The notes under the pieces: generated by a model
Database searches by the model: none
What the model was told of the DNA's origin: nothing
What the model saw: only the letters and a program-made list of their open reading frames with translations
Shown here: positions 11,411 through 21,728 of the stretch, in pieces
How positions within the stretch are numbered: the stretch's first letter is position 1
Layout: every line of letters starts with the position of its first letter
Made by a program: the position numbers and the translations under genes
NCBI GenBank assembly: GCA_010356995.1
Contig: ML996709.1
Location: 278,681-342,680, forward strand
DNA: 64,000 nt
Reading direction: 5' to 3'
Source: Trichodelitschia bisporula
Taxonomy: Eukaryota > Ascomycota > Dothideomycetes > Phaeotrichales > Phaeotrichaceae

Positions 11411-12772
11411 GGTGGGCGGAGGGTGGGACTGGGGTGAGGACGATGCGCATGGGGTGGAAGGTACATATGTATCATGCCAGGGACGGGCGGAAAAGCATTG
11501 CAGCTGGCCTTGCACCTCCCATTTCCGGTTCTCCAGCTGCATGCCGATCAAGGCACATGCTCGCTTGAGGCTACTCCATTGCAGGGTCTAAGGACGCCGC
11601 TAGAGGAGTTGCGGCAAAGTGGCAGTGGGGTATGGCGAATCGAGACGCTCAAAGCTCATGATGATCGCGACGTCGTGCTGTTCTCACGGAGTTTACCTTC
11701 GGTGGTTAGTGTCCCCCTCCGTTCCGCCGAAAGCAACTCTTTCGCCTGCCTTTGCCATTCTCAGCACGCACAATTGTGCGCCCGGTGTAAGTTGCAAGAT
11801 ACTCACAAATGAGTTCTCCAAGCTGCCACGGTACACCGCTACAACTCGAACTAATCGCGCCGCCAAGTACCCACGCGGGATCTCGCGCGATGTTGCGGGG
11901 TAGTGCGCCGAGCAAATTTGCGGGGGAACGATCGCGGGGAAACGATTCCCGGCAACCAGGGAAGCGGATTAGCGGGTCGGTGCTCGGGGCTTAGAACTAA
12001 GGGCTTGGGTGCAGTCTAGATTGCTCCAAAGATGAGAAGCGATGGATTGAAGCACCGTTGGGTGAAGGACCTGCTGCTGTACTCTGCTGGTGGAAATATC
12101 TTGCATCCCGGTCCCCGCAAGCTCGGTCTTTTTGGTTCAAGCCTTCTCATGACAAGCCACGATGGCACGATCCCCCCTTGAATCGGTGTCGATACTTTTC
12201 ACAGCAGTTGACGATGGGCGCCGGCGCAGAATTGTGAAATACTCCACGCCTGTGCGTTGCATGTAACTGCTATGCTGAACTGCAGCTGCGGCCGGCTAGA
12301 ACTGGTGCTCGGGAACGCGCCGCGTCGCACTTCGGGCCGAACCCCAGTCCTGATCGCTTTTCCCCGACGACCGTCCATGGTAAGACGCCGCTCCCATTGG
12401 TTCTCGGTGTACAATCCCGGCCAAAGGCTGATACCGGGAGGATTGCTACAAATACGTGCGGGATTATGGACGAAGAGGATTCCATTTACATGAGCACGGT
12501 TTTCGCCGGGCGAGGTCGTCTCTCGACTTAGTGGCTTATCACCACTTGGTCGTTGAGGTGTCCGGCAGCCTGAGAAGCCGGATGGTGAACGCCGGCAGCC
12601 CGCTCGGAACTCAGGAATTGGCTTGAACCTACGGCATGGGGCGAGAGGTCATGAGCATGCAATAAAAGGAGGAAACAGTCGAGAAGAAGCTTGGAGATAT
12701 GCCCTCTAACCAAGAACGCCGGGAACTGAATTGTTCCAAAGCAAAACCTCCCCCATCCACCATCCATATCGC
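11411..12772. other. Intergenic region
   Basis: About 1.36 kb with no supported gene. It includes the P450 promoter. Frames at 11619-11903 and 12257-12493 lack any coding features I can support. Confidence 0.5.
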
Positions 12773-13914
12773 ATGAGAAGCTGCTGGACTAATACAAGGC
12801 AGCAGATTGAAGCAGAAGTAAAAATGCAACCACCCCCAGTCCATCTCCTGGGAATGAACCATCGTCAACAATCCGACATTCAGGGAGATTCGGCAATGCT
12901 AGCGACACCGAGCCGCTCAAGGCCCCAACCGGACAAAAGAAATATCTCCACATTCAGCACGTTCGAGACTTTGGCATCCAGAGCATACCGAGAGGCCTGT
13001 CCGCAAAAATTGTTCGTCACCCCCACTAGTCAACTTCCGGACCAAGCTCAGGTTTTCAGTTTGAGCCAACTTTCACCATCCGATTTGTTAGACCACTTTG
13101 GCTTCGCTGCCAGCGTCTGCAAGCTCAAATCCTGGGAGTTCAATGATATGGAAGAGGAGCCCGAGAGGAACGCCCGCATTTACAAACTTCAGCTGGCAGC
13201 GCCTTCACCTGACGTACCCCAGAAGCTATTCATCGAGGCCTGAGACCGTTACCCGAAGCGGGGCGCTATACCTCTGGATCAGAAGAGTCACCGTACCGCG
13301 CAGTACTTTCGGCCCTCCTTGCTGCACTTTTCCCGCAGGGAACTCGTTGGCTCTACATTTCCCCTAAGGAACCACTGGTGAGTCACGGATGCTTTACTCT
13401 AAAGGAAACTGGAAGCCAGACGGCATACGGGAATCCTTTGAGTGCCATTTTCTCATACAAGTCGGCAAACGCTTGGACCCTTCGTAGCCCTATCCTTGCC
13501 GTCGTTTGTGCTCGCAACCAGTCTCTGGGCTACGAAGAGGAGGTTGCCTGCCTCCTATCGATTGCTCAGACCTACTACGATCAGATGCAGGACGATACGG
13601 AAGCCGGAAGACTGTTTGTAGTTGTTATTGCGAGGGCACGGGCCATTGGTTTCCTCGAAGTGACTTTAACCAAGGCGATCGTTGAGGCACTGATGAGGCG
13701 GGAGAAAGGTGCCTTGCATATTACTTGCAGTCCTTTCGTCTCAATATCGGACAGGATGGAGCGACCCCAAGCGGTGGCTAAGTTGGTAAAGCTAGCTCAG
13801 GAAGCGCTGTCCCAATATATTTGCTCACGATGCGTCAATTGTCACGGTGCCAGCGAAGAGCGGTGCAAAAACCATAGATTGCTTCGAGACGATGATAAAG
13901 AGTTGGAGAAGTAA
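12773..13914 (+). pseudogene. Family A copy 1 (A1), disrupted
   Basis: Homologous at protein level to the copies at 34688-35902 and 37020-38015. The upstream part ends ...VPQKLFIEA then TGA at 13241-13243, where A2 and A3 have IEYW; TGG to TGA would explain it. The downstream part is in another frame from about 13260, so at least one indel separates them. The C-terminal half keeps the family core: a strand (PILAVVCARNQS), a helix (EEEVACLLSIAQTYYDQM), and a second strand (LFVVVIARARAIGFLEVTLTK). A C-terminal extension of ~35 residues with several Cys (CSRCVNCHG) is unique to this copy. No known function. The strand-helix-strand order recalls the core of PD-(D/E)XK folds, but the catalytic residues are not evident. 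Confidence 0.6.
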
Positions 13915-14939
13915 TCTACAGGAATGGGTGTGCAAAAGCATAACGGCAGTGGGGGCTTGGCGCCAGTCACATGACTGCGCTAGTCCATTACACCGTGTAT
14001 GGTCAGAACCATGACATCAAGACAATCGGAGGGGTCAATGTTCTGAAGGCAGGGCCACTTTCCCGTTCACACATTGAGACTCGGAATGAAGGCAAGTATG
14101 TCTCTGAGTGTTGGAAAGCGGTGGCTGTGTTCAGCCTTACCCAGTTTCAGCCACGGGGCTCGAGTATAAGTAGACTCGGGATCCCCACCTCTTTGACAAT
14201 TAAAGCAACTTGTTCATGGACAGACCTTCGGTCTAACTTGTGATGCTGTGATGTTTCCATTGACCACACATCTCCTTTTAACACTGAGGCAGCACACTTA
14301 GCGTTAGAAGAAGCGGATCACTCTTGGGAAGGGATCAGGGCAATGTACTCACAGCGCTCATGTCCCTTTATATGCTTCTTCCTGATATGACAATTTCCCA
14401 TTAGCGTATGCAATTGAGGCAACTGGTCCCAGCTATGAATCACACTCTTACGGGTTTCAACCACTTTGATACCATAACTCGTGAAATCAAGGCGGAGGAG
14501 CCTAACTAATGGAAGGAAGAAAGCCGGATACCCTCAAAGCTAGAGAAAACACTTGCAGCTCAAGTGGGGAGGCCGGCACTCAGCGTATGTGCTATTGGAA
14601 AATATTGCCTTCTGATTGATCAACTGAGTGAGGGACCACAGCCAAAACGATACTACCGTGGTATGTGCTGAACAGGATGCTTGGCATGTCTCAAAGAGGA
14701 ACAAAGCTGTCAAATTGACGTAAGAGTGCATGATGTCGGAGGAAGTCCGTCGGGCCCAAGGGCCCCTCCGGAGAGCTAAATCTACAAGCGAATAACCCAG
14801 TCACCAAAGCAACTCATATTCCATCAACCCATATCCCATCAACCCTGATGACTGCCCTCATTATTTGATCACCCCCACCTTAAACCCCAACTAAAACGAA
14901 CCCATGAACCCGAGTCAAATGCTCGCCGAAACCCCACAA
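13915..14939. other. Intergenic region
   Basis: Roughly 1 kb without a supported gene, between the oppositely oriented A1 and family B copies. The frame 13971-14243 has no recognisable content. Confidence 0.5.
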
Positions 14940-15314
14940 TCACGCTATCATTCCAGGTGTGCAGATTTGATCAAAGATGCCGAAAATGGCGGACATGGCA
15001 GCCAGCCCACCACTAGGCCTTGAGAGGTCTCCCGAGGGTGAGCCATTGGGTATAGGCCGCTGACCCTTGAAGGGCGTCGAGGGATTTTTCAGCCAGTTGA
15101 GGTATTCGGTGGTGAGCTTGACTTCAACCACCGAGAATTTAAACTGCCCTATAGTGATGCAATAGGCATGAAGCCGGTCGGAGGTAAGTTCGACGCCCTC
15201 ATCTTCATCCGAGGCCACCCGGGATTGCGCGCAGCCTAGGAATTCCCCGAGCACTTGTGGCCTATAAGCGATCCCTTGACTTGACCGCTTGAATTCTGTG
15301 AGAATCATAGGCAC
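14940..15314 (-). pseudogene. Family B copy 3 (B3), truncated PD-(D/E)XK-like domain
   Basis: A 124-codon frame starting at the core strand MILTEFKRSSQG, then VLGEFLGCAQSRV, YCITIGQFKFSVVEVKL and TEYLNWL. It overlaps the stop of the B2 frame by a few bases. It lacks the N-terminal half seen in B1 and B4, so it is a tandem partial duplication. The E-x-K pair in TEFKR matches ECKR in B1 and B2. Confidence 0.5.
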
Positions 15315-15979
15315 TCTAGGACGTTAGCTGTTATGGCATATGGTCGTTCCATCCGTCTTGGAGTTGACCCTTCGTCTCTTTCAGCGTAATTGGAGGAATC
15401 GCCATGATCGGCGATGGGCCTTTTACCCAGTCGAGATACTCGGGGGTACAGATGTTCAGTAATAAAGGTGGGGTATACCACCGACAGTACACACTGACTC
15501 ACCGTGACGCAGTACACCACGCTCTGGCCGCCGGTAAGCTTGACGGCGTTTGTTTCAGCTTCGGATACCCGGACTTGGGCACAGCCCAGGCATTCCCCAT
15601 ACACCTGGAACTTGTATTGCTCCCCAAGGGCCGACCTCTTGCATTCGAGGAGAAGGAAAGGGGCCCCGGGATCTTGACTGTTTGCGCAATATATTACTCC
15701 ATCCGTTAGGGAGCGGGCCCCTTTATGCCTGATGGCGACGTCGATATGACATGGCTTAAGGCTGAGGAATAGCGCGTACCCGGGGTTCTCGCTCGTCCAG
15801 CTGTCAAGGACCGCTGAGATGAAGGCATTGGCGACTGCAACCGTCATCGCCTCTGAGTCCATACTGCGGGTGGCCGGGTCTTGGACGGACCCTGCGTGGC
15901 TCTCGTCGCTGACCTGCTCCTTCGTTAATCCATGTTCAAATAATGCTGGCACCTTCGAAATATACCTCATCATTGTCAT
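15305..15979 (-). pseudogene. Family B copy 2 (B2), PD-(D/E)XK-like domain
   Basis: An open frame of 224 codons that holds the best-preserved core of the family: TDGVIYC, then ~10 residues on PFLLLECKR, then QVYGECLGCAQVRV, then VVYCVTVSQCVLSVV. An Asp, a short gap and E-x-K followed by a helix with G-E-x-L-G-x-A-Q and a further strand is the layout of PD-(D/E)XK nucleases; this assignment is inference. Its first bases (ATGAGGTATATTTCG...) duplicate the intron start and following sequence of B1, so the 5' end of this frame derives from former intron and is not a genuine start. N-terminal exons are missing. Confidence 0.5.
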
Positions 15980-15983
15980 CTCC

Positions 15984-17051
15984 TCAACCTGGAGCTACCC
16001 AGTCAAGATACTGGGTAGTGAAAGTGAAATCCACCACCGAAAGCTCAAATTGACGCGGTACGATGCAAACTACCCGAAGCCGGCCGCCGGTGAGCGGGAC
16101 GGAGGAAGAGGAAGCCTTGTTCGTCCGGCCTTGTACGCAGCACAGGCATTCCCCCCGAACCTGGGCTGGTATAGGGTCGTGTCGCTCGACGACCGTTTGC
16201 ACTCGGCGATGCAGACAGGGTCGGTCGGGTCTTGCGTGTTGCGGCAGAAGACTGCTCCATCGGACCTGGAGTTGACCGAGTGATTGCCGATGAAGACTTT
16301 GTTGACAACTGAGTCAGGGCTGAAGCGCATGTCGTACTCGCTGTTCTTCTCCACCCTCATCCAGCTTAAAATGGCCATGGTGATGAAGCCAGCAGTGACT
16401 AGTACCGTCGTCTGCTCTAACTTCGTGGCCTGGGTGGGGGCGCCGAGATGCCGTCGCAAAAAGCTGAGCCTTGCGTGCTCCCGTATGCCTGCTCCTTTGT
16501 TAATCCATGCGCAAATAGTATGAGCACCTTCAAAATACATACCTGAGGAATCTCGTCAACCTCGACCTGGACAATGCCGCCATCAGGCGTGGACATCGAG
16601 TAGCGGAGGAACGAATAGAAAGCATAACTCGTCGCGACACCCTCCTTGTTCAGAACCTCCTGGAGCTCCGTAACGGTGCGGGTTTCAATATCCCGCTGCT
16701 TCAGACCTGGCACGGCTAGCCACCTATCCCAGTTTTGGTCAATCACGCACCTCTCCCCAGGCTGGCACGGATAGCTTACTTGTCCTTCTCGTCGTCAATC
16801 GTGCACGATTCAATCGCACCTTTCTGTCATTTTCTTGACAGCTGTCCGAACGTCATGAGGTGGTTTTCGGTCCACTTTGAAGTGGAAACCGTGAACTTTG
16901 AGTCCCGGGCTGCGATCGAGAGCGGGACGGACTTTATAGTTACTTTGTGTGGATTGAAAATTTCGGCGGTAATGGTATTGAAGTCCGCAAGGCGAAGTTG
17001 CCGATAGACGCCTTAACGGGTCTCGGCCCCCGCTCCGCGCAGGAGGCCCAT
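15984..17051 (-). pseudogene. Family B copy 1 (B1), disrupted
   Basis: The longest copy. From ATG 17051 a frame runs 12 codons to TAA, then reads on through ADFNTITAEIFNP and STSKWTENHL, which matches MSSKWTDRHL of B4. Later blocks include NKEGVATSYAFYSFLRY (B4: RHEGCEISWGFYVELCR), a GTATGT...GAGCAG intron near 16548-16494, the core GAVFCRNTQDPTDPVCIAECKR and, in a shifted frame, RGECLCCVQG and FELSVVDFTFTTQYLDW. At least two stops and one frameshift (around 16150) are needed to join these parts. The final stop is at 15984-15986. Confidence 0.5.
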
Positions 17052-17590
17052 GGTCTCTGTTCGGTCGCTGCTGTGAAGCCTTCCTCCCATCAGGCTCAGA
17101 ATGTTAGCGGTGTTGAGGAGGTCAGGGGAGGGCTTTGGGGATTGAATATAAAGAAAGAGAGACAGTTCAGAGGCTCTCAAGGAATATATACATGAGTTGG
17201 TGAATGTTGAGTGTTGCTTTGGGAGTTGGATGAACGAAAAGGATTGAATGAAGTCTTGAAAAAAGCGAAGGTCCTGCTGGTATAAATACCGGAAGGAACC
17301 CCGGAGCGCTCCTGCTGGCTGAACAGGCGGCAGGCGCCAGACGCTGGTACAAACCCACTCAGTCAGAAAGTCGTTGCCCGTGCCCCGAGGCAACTGCCAC
17401 ACTATCTACGGGAGGAGCTTCAGGGTTAAAGGTAAGTGCCTGCCCGTCAGCGGCGATATCCCCTCCAGCTCCTTCCCTCCGACATGGAGCACGTCATCAT
17501 ACTCCTTCCCACGTCATGAGGGTATGAAAGAAGGAAGGAGCAACGGGGGAGACCCCCTCTCTTCCTCTTCCTCTGTTCGGCTTCAATTTT

Positions 17591-17640
17591 CAATCTTCAG
17601 TTCACACAGTTGCCGTCGCAAGTGTTAGATCTCTGCTCGC
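17591..17640 (+). repeat. Duplicated upstream segment, copy 1
   Basis: About 50 bases starting CAATCTTCAGTTCACACAGT match 36186-36235 with few changes and continue to a shared GTTAGA...CTCTGCTCGC. Both lie upstream of broken paralogous genes (B4 here, A3 there). Confidence 0.75.
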
Positions 17641-17660
17641 GAAAACTCCGCAAGCCTCTT

Positions 17661-17712
17661 GTCTTCTTTGTCCTTTTCAACCTTTTCAAAAGCTTATATG
17701 CATTTTGCCTAC
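17661..17712 (+). repeat. Duplicated segment shared with 60795-60847
   Basis: GTCTTCTTTGTCCTTTTCAA, then AAAAGCTTA and TTTGCCTA, align with 60795-60847 apart from scattered substitutions. The role is unknown; it may be shared promoter or relic repeat. Confidence 0.65.
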
Positions 17713-17882
17713 ATCTGGTCCATACCGTCCTACTTTCCCAGTACCAGCTCTGTTCTCTCTCCTAGCGCCAGCTCCATCTTATCGTCTTGCAGCAGCTCAA
17801 TCTTCTCACCCGACTTCAACTCTTCCCTCGTCGTGCAAGGTACGTCACAACCTCCGTAGTCAAAATATTGTACAGTAGTCTC

Positions 17883-18740
17883 ATGGATATTGTACACAGT
17901 ATGGCGGAGGATGAGCTTTCGACGGAGCTTGCGAATCCCAGCTTTGCGCTCATGAGCTCAAAGTGGACGGATCGACACCTCGAAGCGCTGTAAGTTCGCC
18001 ATATCGTTGGCTGGTCACCAGCGCCTACCGCGGTTCCCGCGGATTATATGGCCTGGGTCAACGTGCCTAGCATGACGGAAAGCTTCTTTGCAACTGCTGA
18101 CATGCTGGATATTGACCGTATCCTTCGACATGAGGGTTGCGAGATATCTTGGGGCTTCTATGTTGAGCTCTGCAGAATGATGCAGAATCCAGATTCACAC
18201 TCCAGGATTCTGGCATCCTCCTTGGTCTCGTTAGTTCTGTACAGAGACCAGAGGCACCTCGCCACTGGACTGGTTCACGATCTTGACCCAGAGTTCCCCA
18301 CAATCGTTCTCCGGAGAAAGCTTTTGTGCGTGATATATGGATGTATGAGACGGCTAAACGCCAAGAACCTTCTCATTCTTGTCAAGCAAAAGCGGGTCTA
18401 TCTGCCGGAGAAACAAGCACAAGATAACTACCAAAGCCTCGAGGAAGTCTTCATGACACAGCTGTTCGGGGAAGCATTGGGCTGCGTCCAGCATCGGGCG
18501 GCCTCGTCAAACGGCCGAACCCTCAGCCCCGAGCGCATTCGCGTGTTTTGCCTCACTTTCCGCAAGTGTTAGATGTCGGTGGTGTGTGTGCAATTCAAGC
18601 CGGAATATCTAGAGTGGGTAGCGAAGTCACCCGAGGCCCGTGGGAATGCCTCCACTGTCAAAATGGAGGAGGCAGATCCAATGGACCTTCGAACGGCTGC
18701 GGGAGGAAGAGTGCGATGGAGAGTATTTGGAGCGTCCTGA
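17883..18740 (+). pseudogene. Family B copy 4 (B4), premature stop
   Basis: Exon 17883-17989 (MDIVHSMAEDEL..., SSKWTDRHLEA) joins in phase to 18071-18572 through an 81-base intron (GTAAGT at 17990, TAG at 18070). Conserved blocks are RILRHEGCEISWGFYVELCR, NLLILVKQKR at the E-x-K strand (here V-x-K, Glu lost), LFGEALGCVQHRA and IRVFCLTFRKC. TAG at 18570-18572 ends the frame at 202 residues. The same frame then continues MSVVCVQFKPEYLEWV, the C-terminal strand of the other copies, to TGA at 18738-18740. The stop is therefore a disabling change relative to the family, or the short form is what remains. Confidence 0.5.
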
Positions 18741-18802
18741 ACATCGTGTGCTGAGCGGGTGTTGATGGGCAAAAGGCTTGAAGGTAGTACTAAGGAGGAT
18801 GC

Positions 18803-18841
18803 ACTTGTATTTTAGACTTGTATTTTAGACTTGCATTTTAG
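18803..18841. repeat. 13-bp tandem repeat, three units
   Basis: ACTTGTATTTTAG occurs three times in a row, the last unit with one change, about 60 bases downstream of B4. Confidence 0.8.
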
Positions 18842-19353
18842 AACTCATTTGCTTTTCTTGCCTCCTCTCCCACCTCATCAACGTCTACATGATACAGCAA
18901 GTTCTGTCTTTTCAAACCCTTTTGCGTGCCATCAAGTCTGGGGACTGTCATCCCACCATCTCTGCGTCCATCTCAGATCAGGTGTTTCGATTTCTTGCCT
19001 GAGTGCCAATTGAACTTGTCCACTTTTGCTTTGAGTGACTGGTGGAGCCCACTGTACTCATCTCAAATAACCCATTGCGCCATTTCGCTTACTGTGCGGC
19101 CGGTACTCGTATGTGCGGAGCACTCGGCATCCTAACTTCATGTCGGGCCAGTGCCGCTCCGTCACCAATCCACCCATCGGCCAAGTTTAGCTATTGCCGT
19201 CATCTTGAACTGCCCGGTCAACCCTATAATCGCATATAAGTGTTCCAAGACTAAACCTAGTTCTACATGATGCACATTCGTAAGAGCAAGGCTGGCGGCT
19301 GGGCTCTTGGCGGTAGGAGGGGTAGAGTGGAGGGGTAAACGTGGGGGTCGCAG

Positions 19354-19368
19354 CTGCTGCGCCTCATC
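19354..19368 (+). promoter_or_regulatory. Shared GCGCCTCA box upstream of C1
   Basis: CTGCTGCGCCTCATC ends 98 bases before the C1 ATG. The same core GCGCCTCA stands 82-99 bases before the other family C copies and RBR1. Confidence 0.55.
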
Positions 19369-19466
19369 TCCAAGGGCGAGCGAATTCCAGACTTCTTTCC
19401 CACCATACCCTCTTCTCACTCATCCCCTTCCCACAAAACTTAACAGATACCTTTGCTCGCTGATTC

Positions 19467-20879
19467 ATGGACGCCGCGAAAGCTGATATCGAACTAGGCA
19501 CTCGAGCACCGCTGCAGCGCTCAGATGACCAGCGGCGGAGTCGCCACGCCGGAGACTCTGATGAAGATTCCTATGGTGAAAATCACCTCTCGGACCACGA
19601 TGTTTAAAAGGTTGCCTTTGAGCCCCTCGACGATGGGCGCCGCCGCAACCAGTTCTACCTCGTCTCAGACGGGTCTCGCGACGCCGAGGGCGAGTTTCTG
19701 CACGAAGCATCCAACATTCCTCTTCCATCGACTATCTCGACCACACAATATCCAAGCACAGTCTCCTCAAAGTCTACCATAAGCACCAGGGAACGGCTTA
19801 GGCGGGAGAAATATGAGCGACGGCGGAGAAATGACACAGATCGAACGCGGCGGAACCGAGAGATACATGAGCACCAGGAAATGCCTGATGAGGAGGCGCG
19901 GGAGCAGAGAGAAAATCGGCAAAGGGAATGGCTTCGTCTAGAACAAGATGCGACATGGGCCGTGTGGCAGGCGAAGACTCAGCGCAGCCAGTGGCTTAGT
20001 CGAAGAAACAGGCCGAAAGAGCTAGTGAAGAAACCGGAACAGCGCGCAAGACGGGGACCTGAATGGTCCCTGTGGAAGAGAATTTTGCAGGAGCTGGAGC
20101 CGAAGTTACAGGTGCCGGAGCCGAAGTTACAGGAGCTGGAGAGGACATTGCAGGAGTCGAACCGGACGTTGCAGGAGCCAGAAAGGACGTTGCAGGAGCC
20201 GGAAGGGGCATCGCAGGAGCCGGAGCAGGGGGGTGGCGAGCACGGCAAGCGGAAGGAGCAGGATAATGAAACACTCAGCAAGCAAATCGGGCAACAGGCA
20301 ATGACCTATATGGAAAAGATGCAAAAGCACTTGTTCCTGGAGCGGGGTCGTCAAGACCTCGAGCAGAAGCGTCTGAGCCTGGAGTGGGACTTTCATAAAC
20401 TGGAGATGGAGGAATGGTTCTGTGGTAAACAGCTAACGCTGGAGCCGCCCAGCTGGGTGCGATATGAGGAGCGGGAGGTGTCCTTCGATAATGGGAAAGG
20501 GCTGGCGACCCGCTGGGTGAAAGACGATGATCGAGAGCAGCGGGACACGGAGCTGAAACGGAAGCGTCGAGCCCTGGGCTCGCACCGGCGGCATCTGGAC
20601 TCGCAGCGTAGGGACCTACAGCGGGACAAACTGAACTTTGCTCAGGAGCTGAAGCGGAATTGGAGCTGACATGAGCCAGAAGAGGACCGGGTGCACCCCG
20701 AACAGAAGATGGAGACGGTTTGGCAAAGAGAGCTGAATATGCGAAACACTGAGCTGTGGCGCTATCAGGAGCAAATACGTTGGTATCAGGAGCAGATGGA
20801 GTTGTATCGGGAGAAGATGGAGGAGGCTCAGCGGCGTCTACATGCCCTCCCCGCTTATGGGGATGCCGATATGTTTTAG
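19467..20879 (+). pseudogene. Family C copy 1 (C1), coiled-coil protein with two in-frame stops
   Basis: One reading frame from ATG 19467 to TAG 20877-20879, interrupted by TAA at 19605-19607 and TGA at 20667-20669. The N-terminus (ELGTRAPLQR) and the block GEFLHEASNIPLPSTIST match C2 (GQFLHEASLIPLHSTSTL) and C3 (SRFLDEALNIPLRSTVS). Central repeats of 5-7 residues on LQEPE follow, then a highly charged Glu/Arg/Gln coiled coil, and a C-terminal helix MELYREKMEEAQRRL like the end of C3 and C4. The TGA could come from CGA by a C-to-T change. No function is known. The downstream ORF alone (19881-20669) would lack the conserved N-terminus. Confidence 0.6.
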
Positions 20880-21171
20880 GAGGTCAGTGGACAGTGCAAG
20901 AGCTGATGAAACGGGAGCTGGGAGTCCGGTCGCTGCATTCGGCATGCCTCAAAGAAACGCCCGGACTTTTTACAGGTAGGGTGCATTTTGGCGAATTGGT
21001 AAGGCGATAAGGCTCGTCTAACATATGTTAGCAATGTTATCGTGCTACAGGCTGCTGTTAGGATGATACTCGCTGAGCATGTCGATCAGCCGCAGAGCCT
21101 CTGCCCACCCCGCAGTAAGGCTGGCTGGCCAGGCCCTTGGTAGTGGGCGGGCACGGCGGGGAAAGCCTCAG

Positions 21172-21186
21172 CTGCTGCGCCTCATT
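21172..21186 (+). promoter_or_regulatory. Orphan GCGCCTCA box
   Basis: CTGCTGCGCCTCATT, identical over 14 bases to the C1 box, preceded by a similar AAGGCTGG segment ~60 bases upstream. No family C ATG lies ~100 bases downstream. Confidence 0.45.
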
Positions 21187-21621
21187 AACCTTACTTCAGC
21201 TCTGCCGTCCTCAGGCTTCCCCCGCACTCCCAGCTTGCATCCGTTGCAGGGTTAGTAATCCCTACCTCTGAGGGATTTAGGGCTCGGCAAACCGAGTTCA
21301 CAGGACCAGAAGCCTGGCTAACGGCGCTTTGGCGATCTTCACAGGCATAATACTGCTGAGACATCACGAGGCGGAATCGGAGCAGAATTACTAGACTTGC
21401 GGCATCCAGGTATTGCCCACGCAACTACGATAACAGATCGTAGAGCATCACAATCGGCTGGATGTGGTTATGATGCGTGCTCCAACTTAGCAGCTCCAGA
21501 AACAAAATGCAACAAGAAATCAACCACAACCTGCCTCCGGGATGTTGGTCAGGCTTGCTGCCTTGTCGCCTCGTAATGCCTTACCGCCTTATGGCGCCTG
21601 CGTCATCCCGCAGCAGCGCAC

Positions 21622-21634
21622 CTGCTGCGCCTCA
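21622..21634 (+). promoter_or_regulatory. Shared GCGCCTCA box upstream of C2
   Basis: CTGCTGCGCCTCA ends 95 bases before the C2 ATG at 21729. Confidence 0.55.
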
Positions 21635-21728
21635 CAGCTGAAGACAGCCAGTGGTCCATAACTCGCCAGCTTCTCACCCCATCGCATGTCCGCAGTGCGA
21701 CCTACGGTACACATTTTCTCCCAGAATC

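Larger units (their letters stand above)
17052..17882. other. Divergent intergenic region between B1 and B4
   Basis: About 830 bases between the minus-strand B1 and plus-strand B4. It contains TATAAATA at 17281-17288 within GGTATAAATACC and two segments that recur elsewhere in the window (17591-17640 and 17661-17712). No gene is seen. Confidence 0.5.
18741..19466. other. Intergenic region
   Basis: About 730 bases with a 13-base triplicate (18803-18841) and the promoter box of the next gene (19354-19368). No other gene is supported. Confidence 0.5.
20880..21728. other. Intergenic region between C1 and C2
   Basis: About 850 bases. It holds two copies of the GCGCCTCA box, at 21172-21186 and 21622-21634. 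The first is not followed by a family C start and may mark a lost copy. Confidence 0.5.

Noticed and set aside
18570-18572. TAG in B4 as a read-through or recoded stop
   Set aside because: All other family members show decay, and nothing near the stop suggests a recoding signal. Simple inactivation explains it.
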